From Mesostigma viride (Eukaryota > Streptophyta > Mesostigmatophyceae > Mesostigmatales > Mesostigmataceae), in NCBI GenBank assembly GCA_009746045.1, contig RPFO01000034.1, positions 1,768,146-1,832,145 on the forward strand: a stretch of 64,000 nt of DNA. The letters run 5' to 3'. Below, piece after piece: positions 9,123 to 24,100 of this stretch (the first letter of the stretch is position 1; the number at the start of each line of letters is the position of its first letter). The position numbers and the translations under genes are program-made. The notes beneath the pieces are model-generated. The model saw nothing but the letters and a program-made list of their open reading frames with translations. It was not told the DNA's origin and ran no database searches.

Positions 9123-12100
9123 CTGTGGCAATGTAGGGGATGGCGGGGACAGATCAAAGAGACACGCATCAGTGCAACAGATGAATACATGAGCCCCACA
9201 ATACAGGCAGGTTCGGAACCTTTGACCCGATAACAGTAACCGGTACCCAAAACCCAACTGGTACCCCCACAAGTGTTTGTTATCGGCGACCAACACACGC
9301 GCCAAACATGTGCAATAGTGTGTTCGGGTGCAGTGCAAAATGCAACCATGCTCGGTACAGGTTTCGGCAAAGACATCACCCAGACACAAGCGGGTACTGG
9401 TGCGTAACGAGTAGGTTTAACTGTGGCAGTGAATGTGGTACGGATGCCAGCAACAAAACTGGTGCAGTAGGCCAGGAGTGGTTGACAGAAGAGTTACCGT
9501 GGTCAGAACTCTAGGTCAAGAGCTTGTTCTTGGGTCTCCAGCATGGTGATGTGCCAGTGCGGTGGTCACGTGCACTTTACCGGACTCGCCGAAGCAAAGT
9601 ATCAATGTATGTCCATACGTTAGCTACTCAGTACCGGTTTATGTTCAGCAAATACACATCAAATGGTTCAGGTTGCTTTGAAAACTATGAACATCCTTGA
9701 GAGTATGGAAATTCTCTGGGAACCATGTTCGGGTTTGGGTACCGGGTATGGTGTAGTGTGAGCGCTAGCAGGTTCTGTAGGAATATTCAATCGATACTGG
9801 TCCAACGACACTTTGAAGCATGATTCCAACAGGAACAGTTGGCAGTGAGGAAAGAAAGATCAGGACAGATTCCAGGCGAGAGAAGGATGCCAACCTGGCA
9901 TTAGCTGCCAGGATACCTGTTCAGATCTTGCCACGCTCCTTTGATGGTCAGTGCTTGAAATAAGCGCATTAAGGTGGTCTGACAGGATGATTGAGCGTCG
10001 TAAAAAGGGTGCAAAGCTCAAGGGCACGCATCCACGAATGGGCAGACCATGTAACCTCCTCTCTTGCTAAGGGCACTACCGCTTTGCGACGCTGCAATAA
10101 CGGATGCCACCACCTGTATCAGGCACAACCTTGCTCATTATCTTTGATAGCAACCAATGCGCAACAGTGGTTGCTATCCTGCTTACATATCAGGAACATG
10201 CCTACGTAGGATGAGTGTGCCTACGTATAAGGCGCCTACATATCAGGAATTTGCTTACGTATAAGGTGCCTACATAGGGAAGGTGCCTTCATAAAAGGCT
10301 TCAATCCCTACATACAAGGTAAGCGTTGTGTGGGTGCGTGTGGGTATGTGTTTATGTGTGTTCGTATGCAGGGGGGTAGATAGGGGAAACAACGGTGAGA
10401 GGACTCACCCCGTTGACAACCACGTTGCCGAGGGAGGTCGTGTAGGTCGCGTTGGCACCTGCAGCGGCATCGATCAGGATACGGTCGCTGCCGTGCATTA
10501 TGGCCAGCTGGTCCATCCACGTGCGCGCGTCAGCCTCAGGAGAAGCGAGCGCGTTGCCAGCGGCCGCCCCCATGAAGTGCGCGTTCACCTGCACCTGCTT
10601 GTCGCTCACGATGCAGTAGTTCTGGTCCGCGACGCCGTTGAAGTCAAACTTGTCGCCCGCCAGCGTGGTGAAGTGGGGGTCTGAGGTACCCACCCCCAGC
10701 AGCAGGAACACGGCCTGCAGGTCAACGAGCTGGGCGGCCTGCGCGACCGAGATCGCGAAGGTGTCTTGCAGCCACTGAGCAAACTCAGGCGAGTTAATGA
10801 CGTCCAGCACCGAGTCGCCATCCTCAACAGTGTCCACGAAAACCTCGAGCGCAAGCCTGAAATCGGTTGCCGAGGGCAGCTGCAGCAGCTTCCTGCGGTT
10901 GCCGCTAGTTTTCTCCAGCTTGGTGTCAATCGCACACGCGGGGATGAAGGCCAGGAAAGTAGACCGAAGGCTCTCCGCCACCGGCGTAAGGTCAAAGTCG
11001 ACAATAAAGCAGTTCTGGAGCGTGAGGACGATGGTGACCTGGACCGCCAGCTCCTTGACGCAGACGGCGGGGACGTGGGCCAGGGACCCGTCGCTGTTCG
11101 GCTGAAAGTCGCACGCGGGGTTGACATAGGCTGTGAGGCGGGATCGAGGGAGGCGGTACAAAGGCAGGCCTTCGCACTTGAGCCTATTTGGGACTGCCGG
11201 TCAAGCAACACGTTCAGCCCCCCACAATGAAAGGTTTATTGGACCACCTTAAAGCGAATCCCACCTGCGCGGCGTTGCTCCGCCATGCACCTTGGCAGAT
11301 TAGGAACCAGTCACAACAACTGCGTGCGTCATGGAGACGTCGCCAAGTGCTAACGCAGCTGGGACTCTGCACCAAAAGGCTAGTCAATGTCTTCCACACA
11401 CAAGGAAGAGCAGCCAGGCATGAGCTCAAAAAAGGGTTTCTTTCACCCGCCCCTGGACAGGGCATGCAGCTGCACCGTTCACAGAAGTTATGGAGCTACC
11501 TGTGCATGAACAACAAGAGCCACAAAGAGAGCGGGTGGGCGCGATACGGCAATCGCATACAGTCATTCCCGTGTTAAGTTACGATCGCAGCCAAAATCTG
11601 GGCGTCGCAACTTAGCGCGGGAACGTAACTTAACACAGGTACGTAACCTTAGCGGTAGAATTAGGCTAGCAGCCCACCCCCTCCTCTGATGGACTTATAT
11701 ACGGCAATCGAAAGCTCTCGTCAAGCCCGATCCAGCTGCAGAATCGAAGTTGCCAGAATTTTTCCCGCCAGATATTAACGGAAAGGTGGGCGGTGAGGTA
11801 AACGCCGCCAAAATCTTGACGTCATAACTTAAGTAGCGCGAGAACGTAACCTTAAGAATCATAACTTAAGGCGGGAATGACTGTACAAACAACCTGATGA
11901 AAAGCTCTTGCGGTGTGCGTTCGCTTCTGTGCACCATTGCAGAACAGGGAGGTTGAGTTGCTTTCTGAAGCGCACCACTGCTGTGATCCATACGCCATGA
12001 ATGCCGTACACAGCTCCCCCCCAAACGCGCACGCGGCAACTGGCTCACGCCAGCTGATGGTTGGCACAGCAAGCAAAAAGCCCAGGAATCATGTTTGGTC

Positions 12101-15100
12101 CCGATGATATAGCAGGTACTGATGTATACTTGTCTCTTGGTTTCCGCATGTCGAGGAGGACTGAGAACCAAAGCCAACACAGTAGGCTAATCAGTGGATA
12201 GATCTTTCGACTAGGGTGCTGGCACTCAGCACTTGCAATCTGTGGGCTTCATCAGAATAGCTCAGCTAGGATCCTTCATCCATGGGTGATATATTCTGAT
12301 CTATATTCTGATATATCACCACAGGATTTCCCCGTCCTTTGCTGAAGATCTGCACGGCATAGAGAGGTACCCTTCCCTCCCCCCTCACACACGCACCGGA
12401 GCAGAATTCATAGTCTCCACTACCCTCCCCTCCCCCCTCACACACGCACCGGTGCAGAGTCCGAAGTCTCCACTACCCAGAGTCTGGTTCCGGTCAAAGC
12501 AGAACGGGTGCGTGTTGTTGCAGCTGAAGTCAATCTCCGTGATGGTCAGAGGATCGAAGCCCGAGATGAGGCTCGCCTGCTCCAGGTCGTCGATGCACTC
12601 TGTGTGACACAAAAATATGGGCACGTGCACCCAGCGCAAGCTTACTGTCTTCTTGTGAGATGCTGCCATACGTTAGGACAATCCTGCCCATGGACTACAC
12701 GTATAGCAACACACATACAGCCACAAACCCCTTACGTGTATTATGGCTTGCTCTTGTCCTCGCTAGGCCAACTTCCACTTTGCTTGGGAGCATCCCACTA
12801 GTGTCGGTTGAGCAAGAAATACATAGATACCAGTGGAAACCCGCTCCAAGGACGGTCAAAACGAGGGTGCAGCCGCTACATATTACAAGGGACAAATCGG
12901 CTCGCACAGTAACCGGCTTGCTCTTGTTCTGCCCAAGTGATGGGGGACTAGGTGCGCGAATGCAGACGCTCTCGTCTGTGCGGTGGGAGGATAGGCACCT
13001 GTACCGTCGCCAACCACACTTGCACACCCGCCCGCCCACCCGCCCACCCGCCCACCCGTCCAGCCGCCCACCCGTCCACCCGCCCACCGGCCCACCCGCC
13101 CACCCGCCCACCCGCCCAGCCCCCCACCCGCCCACCCGCCCACCCGCCCACCCGCCCAGCCCCCACCCGCCCAGCCCCCCACCCGCCCACCCGCCCACCC
13201 GCCCAGCCCCCACCCGCCCACCCGCCCACCCGCCGACCCGCCCAGCCCCCACCCGCCCAGCCCCCACCCGCCCACCCGCCCACCCGCCCACCCGCCCACC
13301 CGCCCACCCGCCCACCCGCCCACCCGCCCACCCGCCCGCCCGCCACCCGCCCACCCGCCCACCCGCCCACCCGCCCACCCGCCCACCCGCCCGCCCGCCC
13401 ACCCGCCCGCCCGCCCACCCGCCCACCCGCCCAGCCCTACCAAGCACACTTGTTTCAGACGCTGCTGACCACGAGTGCCAGTCAGTTCATCTCATCACGA
13501 GGGACAGCAGATACCTTAGGTTCCATCCATGCATGCCGGGAGAGAATGTGGGCCGCCCGCCCATTGTTGGTACATGGGGAACTCTCTTGCATCATATAAA
13601 ATCCAAATGCATCCCAAACCAGCCAAGCCTGGACCTCGCTTGACATTGGATTACAGACACCCCTCTTTTAGGCACTGGAATCAGTTGCCCGATCCTTTGT
13701 AGCAACAATCACATGTACTGCCGTACTACAATCAACTGTTCCCGTTTTCCCAGACGGCAATCAAATCCGTAACCATCGCCCGATGCCACCTAAGGGCCTG
13801 TTGAGCTGGTTGGTTATTCAGATCCAGCCATATCTACACCTTCAAACTCTTCCAGCAACCTGGCACAAACGTGCTGTAGTGCAACCCAGCAGGAGGCATG
13901 CGTAGCAGCAGCCGTGGCCTGTCTGTATGCCGCGAGTTAGACTACTTTGGGTCCACCAAATCCACAACATCCCAAGGCCTAACACATCTTCGAGTGATCC
14001 CCATGCTCGCGTCCTGAAACGGCCAAAATTGAGGGCCCCACTCACCCGCGCAGAAGCTGCCATAAGGAATTTCGTATGCCTCCCCTATAGGGTTGGTCGT
14101 GGTGAACAGGTCAGCGCAGAAGGGGAACCCCTCGCTGCAGGCGTAGTCCGCAGTCCCGACGGCATTTACACCAGTATCTACGTTATCCACACAAGCTGTT
14201 GCCCCACACGCCAGCAACGTAAACAGACGCAGAACAAGCAACAAGCACGGCCAGAGATGCCGTAAGTTCATGTTGTGCACCCTGTTCTCATGCTTCCGTG
14301 GGTGGGCATGGTCATGCTGGACAGGTGGACACGTGCCCAAGGTGACCTCATGAGACGTCATGGGTCCCGCGATGTGATGGGTCCACCAAAGTGAACACAG
14401 CAGGGTGCCTCCGCAGGACACTGTGGGTGACCATGCCCTCCGCTGCCAAGATCTTAACACACTAGATGAGGCTTTGCACAAAGTGACCAGTTGCCTAGTG
14501 AACGGTAGTGGCGACGAATCTCTGTGCTCCAAGATACAGATGGTCATTCAAGCCCACGTCCATTATTCACAACTAAAAGTGGGAGCAGCCACACCCTAAT
14601 CCACACCTGTGGGGGTTTCAGCAATATCCAGCGCCCTGCAGATCAAACTCGATTGATGTTCTTGAAACAGCGGTATGACTTTTGCCAAGCAACTAAACGC
14701 TTGGACACAGCAGAAACTGGATCATTCATATTATGTGAAGGTGTATCCTCGCCAGCGGGCAGTCACACTCCCACCCTGCGCGACTGCCACATGGCACGCA
14801 TACAACTGTGGCACACCCATTCCCATGCACGGATGATGGGGGCCATGACGCAACGCATTCACCATTGAAGGTAGCATACGCATCCTGCACAAAGGCACCC
14901 ACTCAGGGTGTGACATAACCTCCCCTCAACACACCCTCCCGCATGCCAACTGCCGAGCGAGCAATGTGAGAAAAAAGGGGATGACTTGGCCGCACAACCG
15001 GCCAGGGGCACGCCAACGGGATCACCCCTTCCAGTGACCACCACTTACCAAAGCACTTTGGCTGCGACAAACCGATGTAAAATGGTTCGGGTGGGTCGAC

Positions 15101-18100
15101 ATTAACAAACGGCTTCCGCGTGGGTCGGCACAGAGGCTTGTCGTCGGGGCAGCCAAAGCCCGCCTCTGTGAGGTCTCCTTCCCCAAGGGAAGGGTTGCAC
15201 TCTGCGCGCATGCCGATCCAATTGCGTCAAACAGGGGAAACCCAGATAACCCCCCCCCCCCGCCAACCAGTTTGGGTACACATCCCCACCCGCAAGAGTC
15301 AGTGCATGATCCACGCGCGTACGATCCCAGCAAAATACTAAATGTGAACTCTTACAAGAAAACCATGGACCGGCCACCAACTGATCAAGCCCATCCAGTT
15401 ACAAGCAGGACTGAAAAGAATGTGGCGGATCCCACACACGATTTGAAGGCATTCATGGACATTTAAGGCGTCTTCCGTGAAGAAGACTAGATACAAGAAT
15501 CCGGAACACGCCAAGTTAAGCGTGCAATTGGCAGGGGGGCAACCTTCCGTGCGGGCACGCGCGCGCCATAGCAACAACTGCCTCAAAGAAGATGCCCCCC
15601 CCCCCCCCCCAAAAAAAAAAAAAAAAAAAAAAGAATCGCATGAAATGTGGCGTCCCTGTAAACATCCTGAGGCAAGCGACGCTGCTTTGGCCAGCAGCCA
15701 GGGACGACCGGACATTTCCTGGTGCGTGCATGCCACATACGCCTGATTCAAAACGAATGTTGCATAGGTCTGCCCCACACGACCAGGAGGTGGCCGCCTT
15801 GCCTGTGTGTGTTGTGCATGTCAATCCATTGTGCATCGATTACCCAATGTCTGCACACGCGCGGAGGCGTACCAGCACAGTCAAAGCCGACCAACTGGGT
15901 TCCCAGATCAGAAGCTCCACCCCAGGGAGGATGGATCAAGGAAAGGCAGTGAGGGGTCTCGCTGTTGCACCCCACGTCAGTACCGTCGTACGAACTGTCG
16001 TAGCAATCTGCCGTGTGGCACGCAATGCGAGTGCAAGCAGGCGCGTGGTGGCAGTCAGAAACAGTCAACAACAACCCATGGGACAAACCGGCCAGCGGTC
16101 ACTTGGCTTGTGACGAGAGCATCATTGGCGCCACAATTTTGCAGGGTAGTGTGTGCCACATGTGCGTCCTATCTGGCACTGTCATCTGGGCAAGTATCCC
16201 TCCGCTGGGCTGGCTAACAAAAGCACGCTGCGTGAGCTACGGCAAAAACATCAAAAAAGCCTTGAGCTTGGATCTGCGGGGGGACCCTTGTCCCTGATAC
16301 ATACACACAGGGCTTGACCAGGGGAGATATCATCCATGGCCCCTGGGCTAGGCAAGCATGACTATTGTAGTAAAAACCCGTGCTGGCAAATACAGATGCA
16401 GGGTAAATGCCCTGAAATACGGGGTAACTACGTCAGGCTCGGGCAATGCATGGGGCAAAATACGTGCCAGATGACAGTACAATCAAAGGATTTTGGGGCA
16501 ATTTACATGGAAGGACTTGGAAGGTGATATGCAAGAGCAAAGTTACTTTCCCATTTCACATTCATAGCATAGCATGCCCTGAAGGTGCAAAGCCATGCCC
16601 ACCACATGTATCACCCGCTTCAACACCCCCTAATTTCAGAAAGAGCTGTCCCCGGTTCCAGAAGGAGCTGTATGTATAAGATGAAGTCACTGACTATACG
16701 TCAAGTAGAATTGCCAACTTGTAAACCATCGCAAGCCCTCGCTATCCGGCCCCAAACGGGTCAATTCTCAAAGTATTGTGAAAGTCATTGTAGTTTCTAG
16801 CGCAACCGTTTCCCAACTTCGGAAAAAGTATTAACTGCGTACCGTACGTTAGACTCTAAAATACGTCAAAATGCGTATTTTTGGCGGCCAATACGCAAGT
16901 ATTTGCCAACACGAGTTAGCACCGTTCCTTCGAGCCACTACTGTAAGGGTAACTTGGCAAATACTGGGCCTCCCTGCATGGGGCCCCATGGGAAACTTTT
17001 GTGTGCGCTAGCCTGAGTCACTGCACGACAGATGCATCTTTTGCTGATGAACCACGCTGCCTCTGCTCCTTCGACAACCACCCCTTCATGTTTAAAAATG
17101 GGGTCTGACAGAAGCAGGGCTGCGTTCTGGAAGGTAAGTAGCCAATCCAGGGCTCAGACAAAGAAGTGGATATATATACGACCAGGAGTCTCAAACTGTG
17201 AAGCCAGGGGTGTTACTTGAGATCTTTTTTACCAAAACCAGCTCTGCAATCTCAATCCAAAGTTTCCGAAATCCCGGGTGTCAAAATTCTTGACATGATG
17301 GAGTGGGGTGTCGTTGGCACGCTGCCCTGTCTCCCAACACATGACACCCCCAGCTGCTACAGAACAAGCACGGCATGAGCTGATCGCTCGAGACTGCACT
17401 GGACATAGGAAGGACACTAAGCACCTATTGCAACAAGGAACTAGTTTCTCTGGCCTGACGGAAAATATTGATTGTTTTACAGCGCCATCCTCCGGGGCAC
17501 AACAAGGGCAGAAAGAGAAAGAAAGAGTGACCGAGGGAAAGACTATTACTTAAGCGCCTTCAACGAGAAAGAAAGAGACCGAGGGAGAGACTATTACTTA
17601 AGCGCCTTCAACGAAAGAAAGAGACCGAGGGAAAGACTATTACTTAAGCACCTTAGTCAACGAGAAAGAAAGAGGGACCGGAGCAAAAGACGAATACTTA
17701 GGCCTTCAAACGCTGATAATGTGGCTGTTCAGTGCAAGCATTAATACACGTTCTCCGTACCAAGCAGGTACACAGTAACCCAGTGCCTGCCTGTGCACTT
17801 GCCAACAAAATGGCCTATCCCCATTTGGAAAATGGTGCATGCATGCGAAGTGAGTGGCGCTGCCTGAATATGAATGGCCACAGCAGTGACAGGCAGCGTG
17901 CTTGCACAGGCACTTAACTGTTTTACAGCACTAGGTAATTGTAGCTATTAATACAGGTTGTAGAGTGTGCCATCATTGCAGGCAGGCACAGCTGGCAGGC
18001 AGAGACCCCCCCCCCCCGGACTGGCACTTGGCGCATATGCACACCCCACCGGCAGGATGTCCACGTTGACATGGCACGGCGACCCACATGGCACGCGCCC

Positions 18101-21100
18101 CAGCTGCACATACCTGAGCAGAACCAGCCAAAGCCATTGTCTCCGTTGTTACCCCACTCGCCCTGCAGAAATGCGTTTTGGAGTTCAGTTTCATTCATTT
18201 CTGTGAAGTCCTGGAAGCTAACATCAAAGCAGAAGGGTTTTGTGGATGTGCAGCCCAGGTCCCTCCTGGTGCCGTCTCGAGAGTCCAGGCAAACTGTTGG
18301 GGGCAAAGGCAATGGCGAGAAATGGGGAGTACGGACCACTGCATGCCAGAGTCAGACATAAGACAGGAGCAATTCACTTGCGATGATAAGAAAGGACTAT
18401 GGCATCCGAGAAAATTGTGGGCCCCCCATCAAGGTATATATGTGCTCCTTGAAGACAAGGTAACCGCACCTGTAGGCCCGCTATTACCGTGGAATTCTCC
18501 TCCCCTCTAAAAAGTGCAACGCATCTGTACATCAAAAGCCCATCTGTCACCTCCACATCCCACAGCCCCCTACAGTACTGTATCATCATCCACGCAATGG
18601 CCAGGCTACTGTGGCCCCCCTTGGCACTCCGTAGCCGCCCTGGTGTATGCACCAGCAGCCAAGATGACCCATCCATGGACAATAGCCCTTCCTGATTCAT
18701 CGCCTGCCTGCCAACAAAGGTTTACAACACGTGCCGGCGTCCAAATGTGTGCATGCATATATATGCCGACAACAAGTAGGCATGGCATCTGTCTCACGAA
18801 GGTAGGAATGCTTAGCAACTCAAATGTGCGTGAAGCCGCCCGCGTGTCGATGCCCACAAGCTGATCACCGCATTAAGGGGGGGAGCGTGCTCATCACCGC
18901 ATCAAGGGGGGGAGCGTGCTCATCACCGCATCAAGGGGGGGAGTGTGTTCATCACCGCATCAAGGGGGGGAGCGTGCTCATCACCGCATTAAGGGGGGGA
19001 GTGTGTTCATCACCGCATCAAGGGGGGGAGCGTGCTCATCACCGCATCAAGGGGGGAGCGTGCTCATCACCGCATCAAGGGGGGAGCGTGCTCATCACCG
19101 CATCAAGGGGGGGAGCGTGTTCATCACCACATCAAGGGGGGGAGCGTGTTCGTCACCGCATCAAGGGGGGGAGCGTGCTCATCACCGCATCAAGGGGGGG
19201 AGCGCGTTCATCACCGCATCAAGGGGGGGAGCGTGTTCATCACCGCATCAAGGGGGGGAGCGTGCTCATCACCGCATCAAGGGGGGAGCGTGTTCATCAC
19301 CGCATCAAGGGGGGGAGCGTGCTCATCACCGCATCAAGGGGGGAGCGTGCTCATCACCGCATCAAGGGGGGAGCGTGCTCATCACCGCATCAAGGGGGGA
19401 GCGTGCTCATCACCGCATCAAGGGGGGAGCGTGTTCATCACCGCATCAAGGGGGGAGCGTGTTCATCACCGCATCAAGGGGGGGAGCGTGTTCATCACCG
19501 CATCAAGGGGGGAGCGTGCTCATCACCGCATCAAGGGGGGGAGTGTGTTCATCACCGCATCAAGGGGGGGAGCGTTCTCATCACCGCAGCAAGGGGGGGA
19601 GCGTGTTCGTCACCGCATCAAGGGGGGGAGCGTGCTCATCACCGCATCAAGGGGGGAGCGTGCTCATCACCGCATCAAGGGGGAGCGTGCTCATCACCCC
19701 ATCAAGGGGGGGAGCGTGCTCATCACCGCATCAAGGGGGGGAGCGTGCTCATCACCGCATCAAGGGGGGGAGCGTGCTCATCACCGCATCAAGGGGGGGA
19801 GCGTGCTCATCACCGCATCAAGGGGGGGAGCGTGCTCATCACCGCATCAACGTTGACCAAACCAAACGCATCCAACTTCTACAGGAAGTCAGGTTGTGGA
19901 GCATGTGCATGGGTGGGCAGTCCAAAGCTGTACATCAGGTTTTGCACGCAACTGACGTACAAGACAGCACAAACACCCCAGGAATGAGGCTGGAGCAGCA
20001 ACGACCGATGCGGGCACACACAGCGGGCGACATGCAAACCAATCGACCCTGGCGTTACTGGCGACAGAGGCATCACGTACCTGTGCAGGTAGCGTTGGCA
20101 TCACCCGGGTTTCCACTTCCACCTAAAAAAAACAATGCCTCGCCCTCCATCAGGCTCCCGTCGCTGGCACCGCCGGTGTAACAGATGGGAGCGGGTAAGA
20201 AATCTTCTCCATCCGAGATCATAAAGGAACCGTAGCTGAACGCGTTCTCACAGCCAAGGTCCGTGCCAGCACCAGGGGCCGTGTCGAGGCAGGCTGTGTG
20301 TCGGTGGCGGGATGAGACGAGACGGCCCCCGCGTGGATGTGGTATGATGAGCAAGACGAGGGGCAGGAGACCATACACAGCTGGGCACGGGTCGCTCGGT
20401 CAGTACAGGCTCAGCATGGCTAAAAGTATCATATGATGAGGTGGGGATGTTCAAGATCAGGATGTAAGCTGTTGGTCAGGGGCACAGGCAACACGCAATT
20501 AATATAAGGCTAGTCATGCTATACGGGCAACACGCAATGTAAGACTAATCACGCCAGACGGGCAACAGGCGATGTAAGGCTAATCATGCTACACGGGCAA
20601 CACGCAATGTAAGGCTAGTCATGCTACACAAGGCGCGCAGCACCACATAACAGGGGCCCAACGAATAATGCATGCACCACGAAAAGGGCTGTACGCATAA
20701 AAGTACAGTTGTCCCACACATCCCTAGCGCCCAGCCCCCCACAGAAGCATGCACCGCGGCTGGGCCCCGCTGAAAGTGTCCAACTACTGCTGGCAAGTGT
20801 CACAAACCCAAGGAGCCTGCATGACCCGATCCAGCCCCCATCCCCCGATGACCTCACTCGAAGCATATGTCAGAGCTTGCGGGTGGCCTCGCCATGTGTG
20901 TAGCTCGCACGGTATGACGATTTGGAATGTGTTCGAAGGGGGCCACGCCCATCCCATCATGTTATGCACCCATGGCGTAAATACGGCCTGACCACGTGTA
21001 CGAGTCCTTTTTTCCCCGCTCGGTGATGACGTGCCACAGAATCAGCGCACGCACAGGTACCCACCTCCCAACCCATCAATACACTAAGCCAGCATTCGCA

Positions 21101-24100
21101 AGCACCCCCCGGCCCACCGCACGTGCACGGCCCCACGTACCGGTGCAGTTGATGCCCTCCTCAAAGTCACCGTCGCTTGGACCCCGGATATCGCCGCCGG
21201 TCGTGTTGTAGAACAAACCGTTGACCCCGTGCAGCTCAAAACAGATGGGTCTATAGGTGGGGCAGCCGTAGTCCACCCCCGTGCCAGGCTCGCTGTCCAG
21301 GCAGGCTGCACAAGGAGCTCAAATGGCAGCCGCCAAGACCCTTATGGTGATCGACATCAGAATGAGAGCAGGACATTCCAACTTTGTACCGGGGCAACAA
21401 GGTGAGGGGAGCAGGACATTGCAACTTGGAAACGGGGCGACAAGGTGAGGGGAGCAGGACATTGCAACTTGGCACCGGGGCACAAGGTGAGGGGAGCAGG
21501 ACATTGCAACGTGGCACCGGAACAGGTGAGGGGAGCAGGACATTGCAACTTGGCACCGGAACAGGTGAGGGGAGCAGGACATTGCAACGTGGCACCGGAA
21601 CAGGTGAGGGGAGCAGGACATTGCAACTTGGCACCGGAACAGGTGAGGGGAGCAGGACATTGCAACGTGGCACCGGAACAGGTGAGGGGAGCAGGACATT
21701 GCAACGTGGCACCGGAACAGGTGAGGGGAGCAGGACATTGCAACTTGGCACCGGAACAGGTGAGGGGAGCAGGACATTGCAACGTGGCACCGGAACAGGT
21801 GAGGGGAGCAGGACATTGCAACTTGGCACCGGGCACAAGGTGAGGGGAGCAGGACATTGCAACGTGGCACCGGAACAGGTGAGGGGAGCAGGACATTGCA
21901 ACGTGGCACCGGAACAGGTGAGGGGAGCAGGACATTGCAACGTGGCACCGGAACAGGTGAGGGGAGCAGGACATTGCAACGTGGCACCGGAACAGGTGAG
22001 GGGAGCAGGACATTGCAACTTGGCACCGGAACAGGTGAGGGGAGCAGGACATTGCAACGTGGCACCGGAACAGGTGAGGGGAGCAGGACATTGCAACTTG
22101 GCACCGGGGCACAAGGTGAGGGGAGCAGGACATTGCAACGTGGCACCGGAACAGGTGAGGGGAGCAGGACATTGCAACGTGGCACCGGAACAGGTGAGGG
22201 GAGCAGGACATTGCAACGTGGCACCGGAACAGGTGAGGGGAGCAGGACATTGCAACGTGGCACCGGAACAGGTGAGGGGAGCAGGACATTGCAACTTGGC
22301 ACCGGAACAGGTGAGGGGAGCAGGACATTGCAACGTGGCACCGGAACAGGTGAGGGGAGCAGGACATTGCAACGTGGCACCGGAACAGGTGAGGGGAGCA
22401 GGACATTGCAACGTGGCACCGGGCACAAGGTGAGGGGAGCAGGACATTGCAACGTGGCACCGGAACAGGTGAGGGGAGCAGGACATTGCAACGTGGCACC
22501 GGAACAGGTGAGGGGAGCAGGACATTGCAACGTGGCACCGGAACAGGTGAGGGGAGCAGGACATTGCAACTTGGCACCGGAACAGGTGAGGGGAGCAGGA
22601 CATTGCAACGTGGCACCGGAACAGGTGAGGGGAGCAGGACATTGCAACTTGGCACCGGAACAGGTGAGGGGAGCAGGACATTGCAACGTGGCACCGGAAC
22701 AGGTGAGGGGAGCAGGACATTGCAACGTGGCACCGGAACAGGTGAGGGGAGCAGGACATTGCAACGTGGCACCGGAACAGGTGAGGGGAGCAGGACATTG
22801 CAACGTGGCACCGGAACAGGTGAGGGGAGCAGGACATTGCAACTTGGCACCGGAACAGGTGAGGGGAGCAGGACATTGCAACGTGGCACCGGAACAGGTG
22901 AGGGGAGCAGGACATTGCAACGTGGCACCGGAACAGGTGAGGGGAGCAGGACATTGCAACGTGGCACCGGAACAGGTGAGGGGAGCAGGACATTGCAACG
23001 TGGCACCGGAACAGGTGAGGGGAGCAGGACATTGCAACGTGGCACCGGAACAGGTGAGGGGAGCAGGACATTGCAACGTGGCACCGGAACAGGTGAGGGG
23101 AGCAGGACATTGCAACTTGGCACCGGGGCAACAAGGTGAGGGGAGCAGGACATTGCAACGTGGCACCGGAACAGGTGAGGGGAGCAGGACATTGCAACTT
23201 GGCACCGGAACAGGTGAGGGGAGCAGGACATTGCAACGTGGCACCGGAACAGGTGAGGGGAGCAGGACATTGCAACTTGGCACCGGAACAGGTGAGGGGA
23301 GCAGGACATTGCAACGTGGCACCGGAACAGGTGAGGGGAGCAGGACATTGCAACTTGGCACCGGAACAGGTGAGGGGAGCAGGACATTGCAACGTGGCAC
23401 CGGAACAGGTGAGGGGAGCAGGACATTGCAACTTGGCACCGGGGCAACAAGGTGAGGGGAGCAGGACATTGCAACGTGGCACCGGAACAGGTGAGGGGAG
23501 CAGGACATTGCAACTTGGCACCGGAACAGGTGAGGGGAGCAGGACATTGCAACTTGGCACCGGAACAGGTGAGGGGAGCAGGACATTGCAACGTGGCACC
23601 GGAACAGGTGAGGAGAGCAGGACATTGCAACTTGGCACCGGGGCAACAAGGTGAGGGGAGCAGGACATTGCAACGTGGCACCGGAACAGGTGAGGGGAGC
23701 AGGACATTGCAACGTGGCACCGGAACAGGTGAGGGGAGCAGGACATTGCAACGTGGCACCGGAACAGGTGAGGGGAGCAGGACATTGCAACGTGGCACCG
23801 GAACAGGTGAGGGGAGCAGGACATTGCAACGTGGCACCGGAACAGGTGAGGGGAGCAGGACATTGCAACGTGGCACCGGAACAGGTGAGGGGAGCAGGAC
23901 ATTGCAACGTGGCACCGGAACAGGTGAGGGGAGCAGGACATTGCAACGTGGCACCGGAACAGGTGAGGAGAGCAGGACATTGCAACTTGGCACCGGAACA
24001 GGTGAGGGGAGCAGGACATTGCAACGTGGCACCGGAACAGGTGAGGGGAGCAGGACATTGCAACTTGGCACCGGGGCAACAAGGTGAGGGGAGCAGGACA

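Noticed and set aside
8769-9233. Plus-strand frame of 154 codons
   Set aside because: It is the antisense shadow of exon 11, which has the Root_cap signatures.
12660-13643. Proline/histidine-rich frame resembling an algal hydroxyproline-rich wall protein
   Set aside because: The PTRPPAHP repeats come from the GCCCACCC array, with equally long frames on both strands. It lies in an intron of the minus-strand gene.
18824-20181. Open frames of 274-421 codons (HHRIKGG-type repeats)
   Set aside because: They are read from the 29-bp minisatellite in an intron; changes in G-run length move the frame with no selection visible.
20584-20866. Additional Cys module between exons 3 and 4
   Set aside because: Several cysteines are present, but the C-x-D and D-x-G-C pattern and a phase 1 acceptor are missing.
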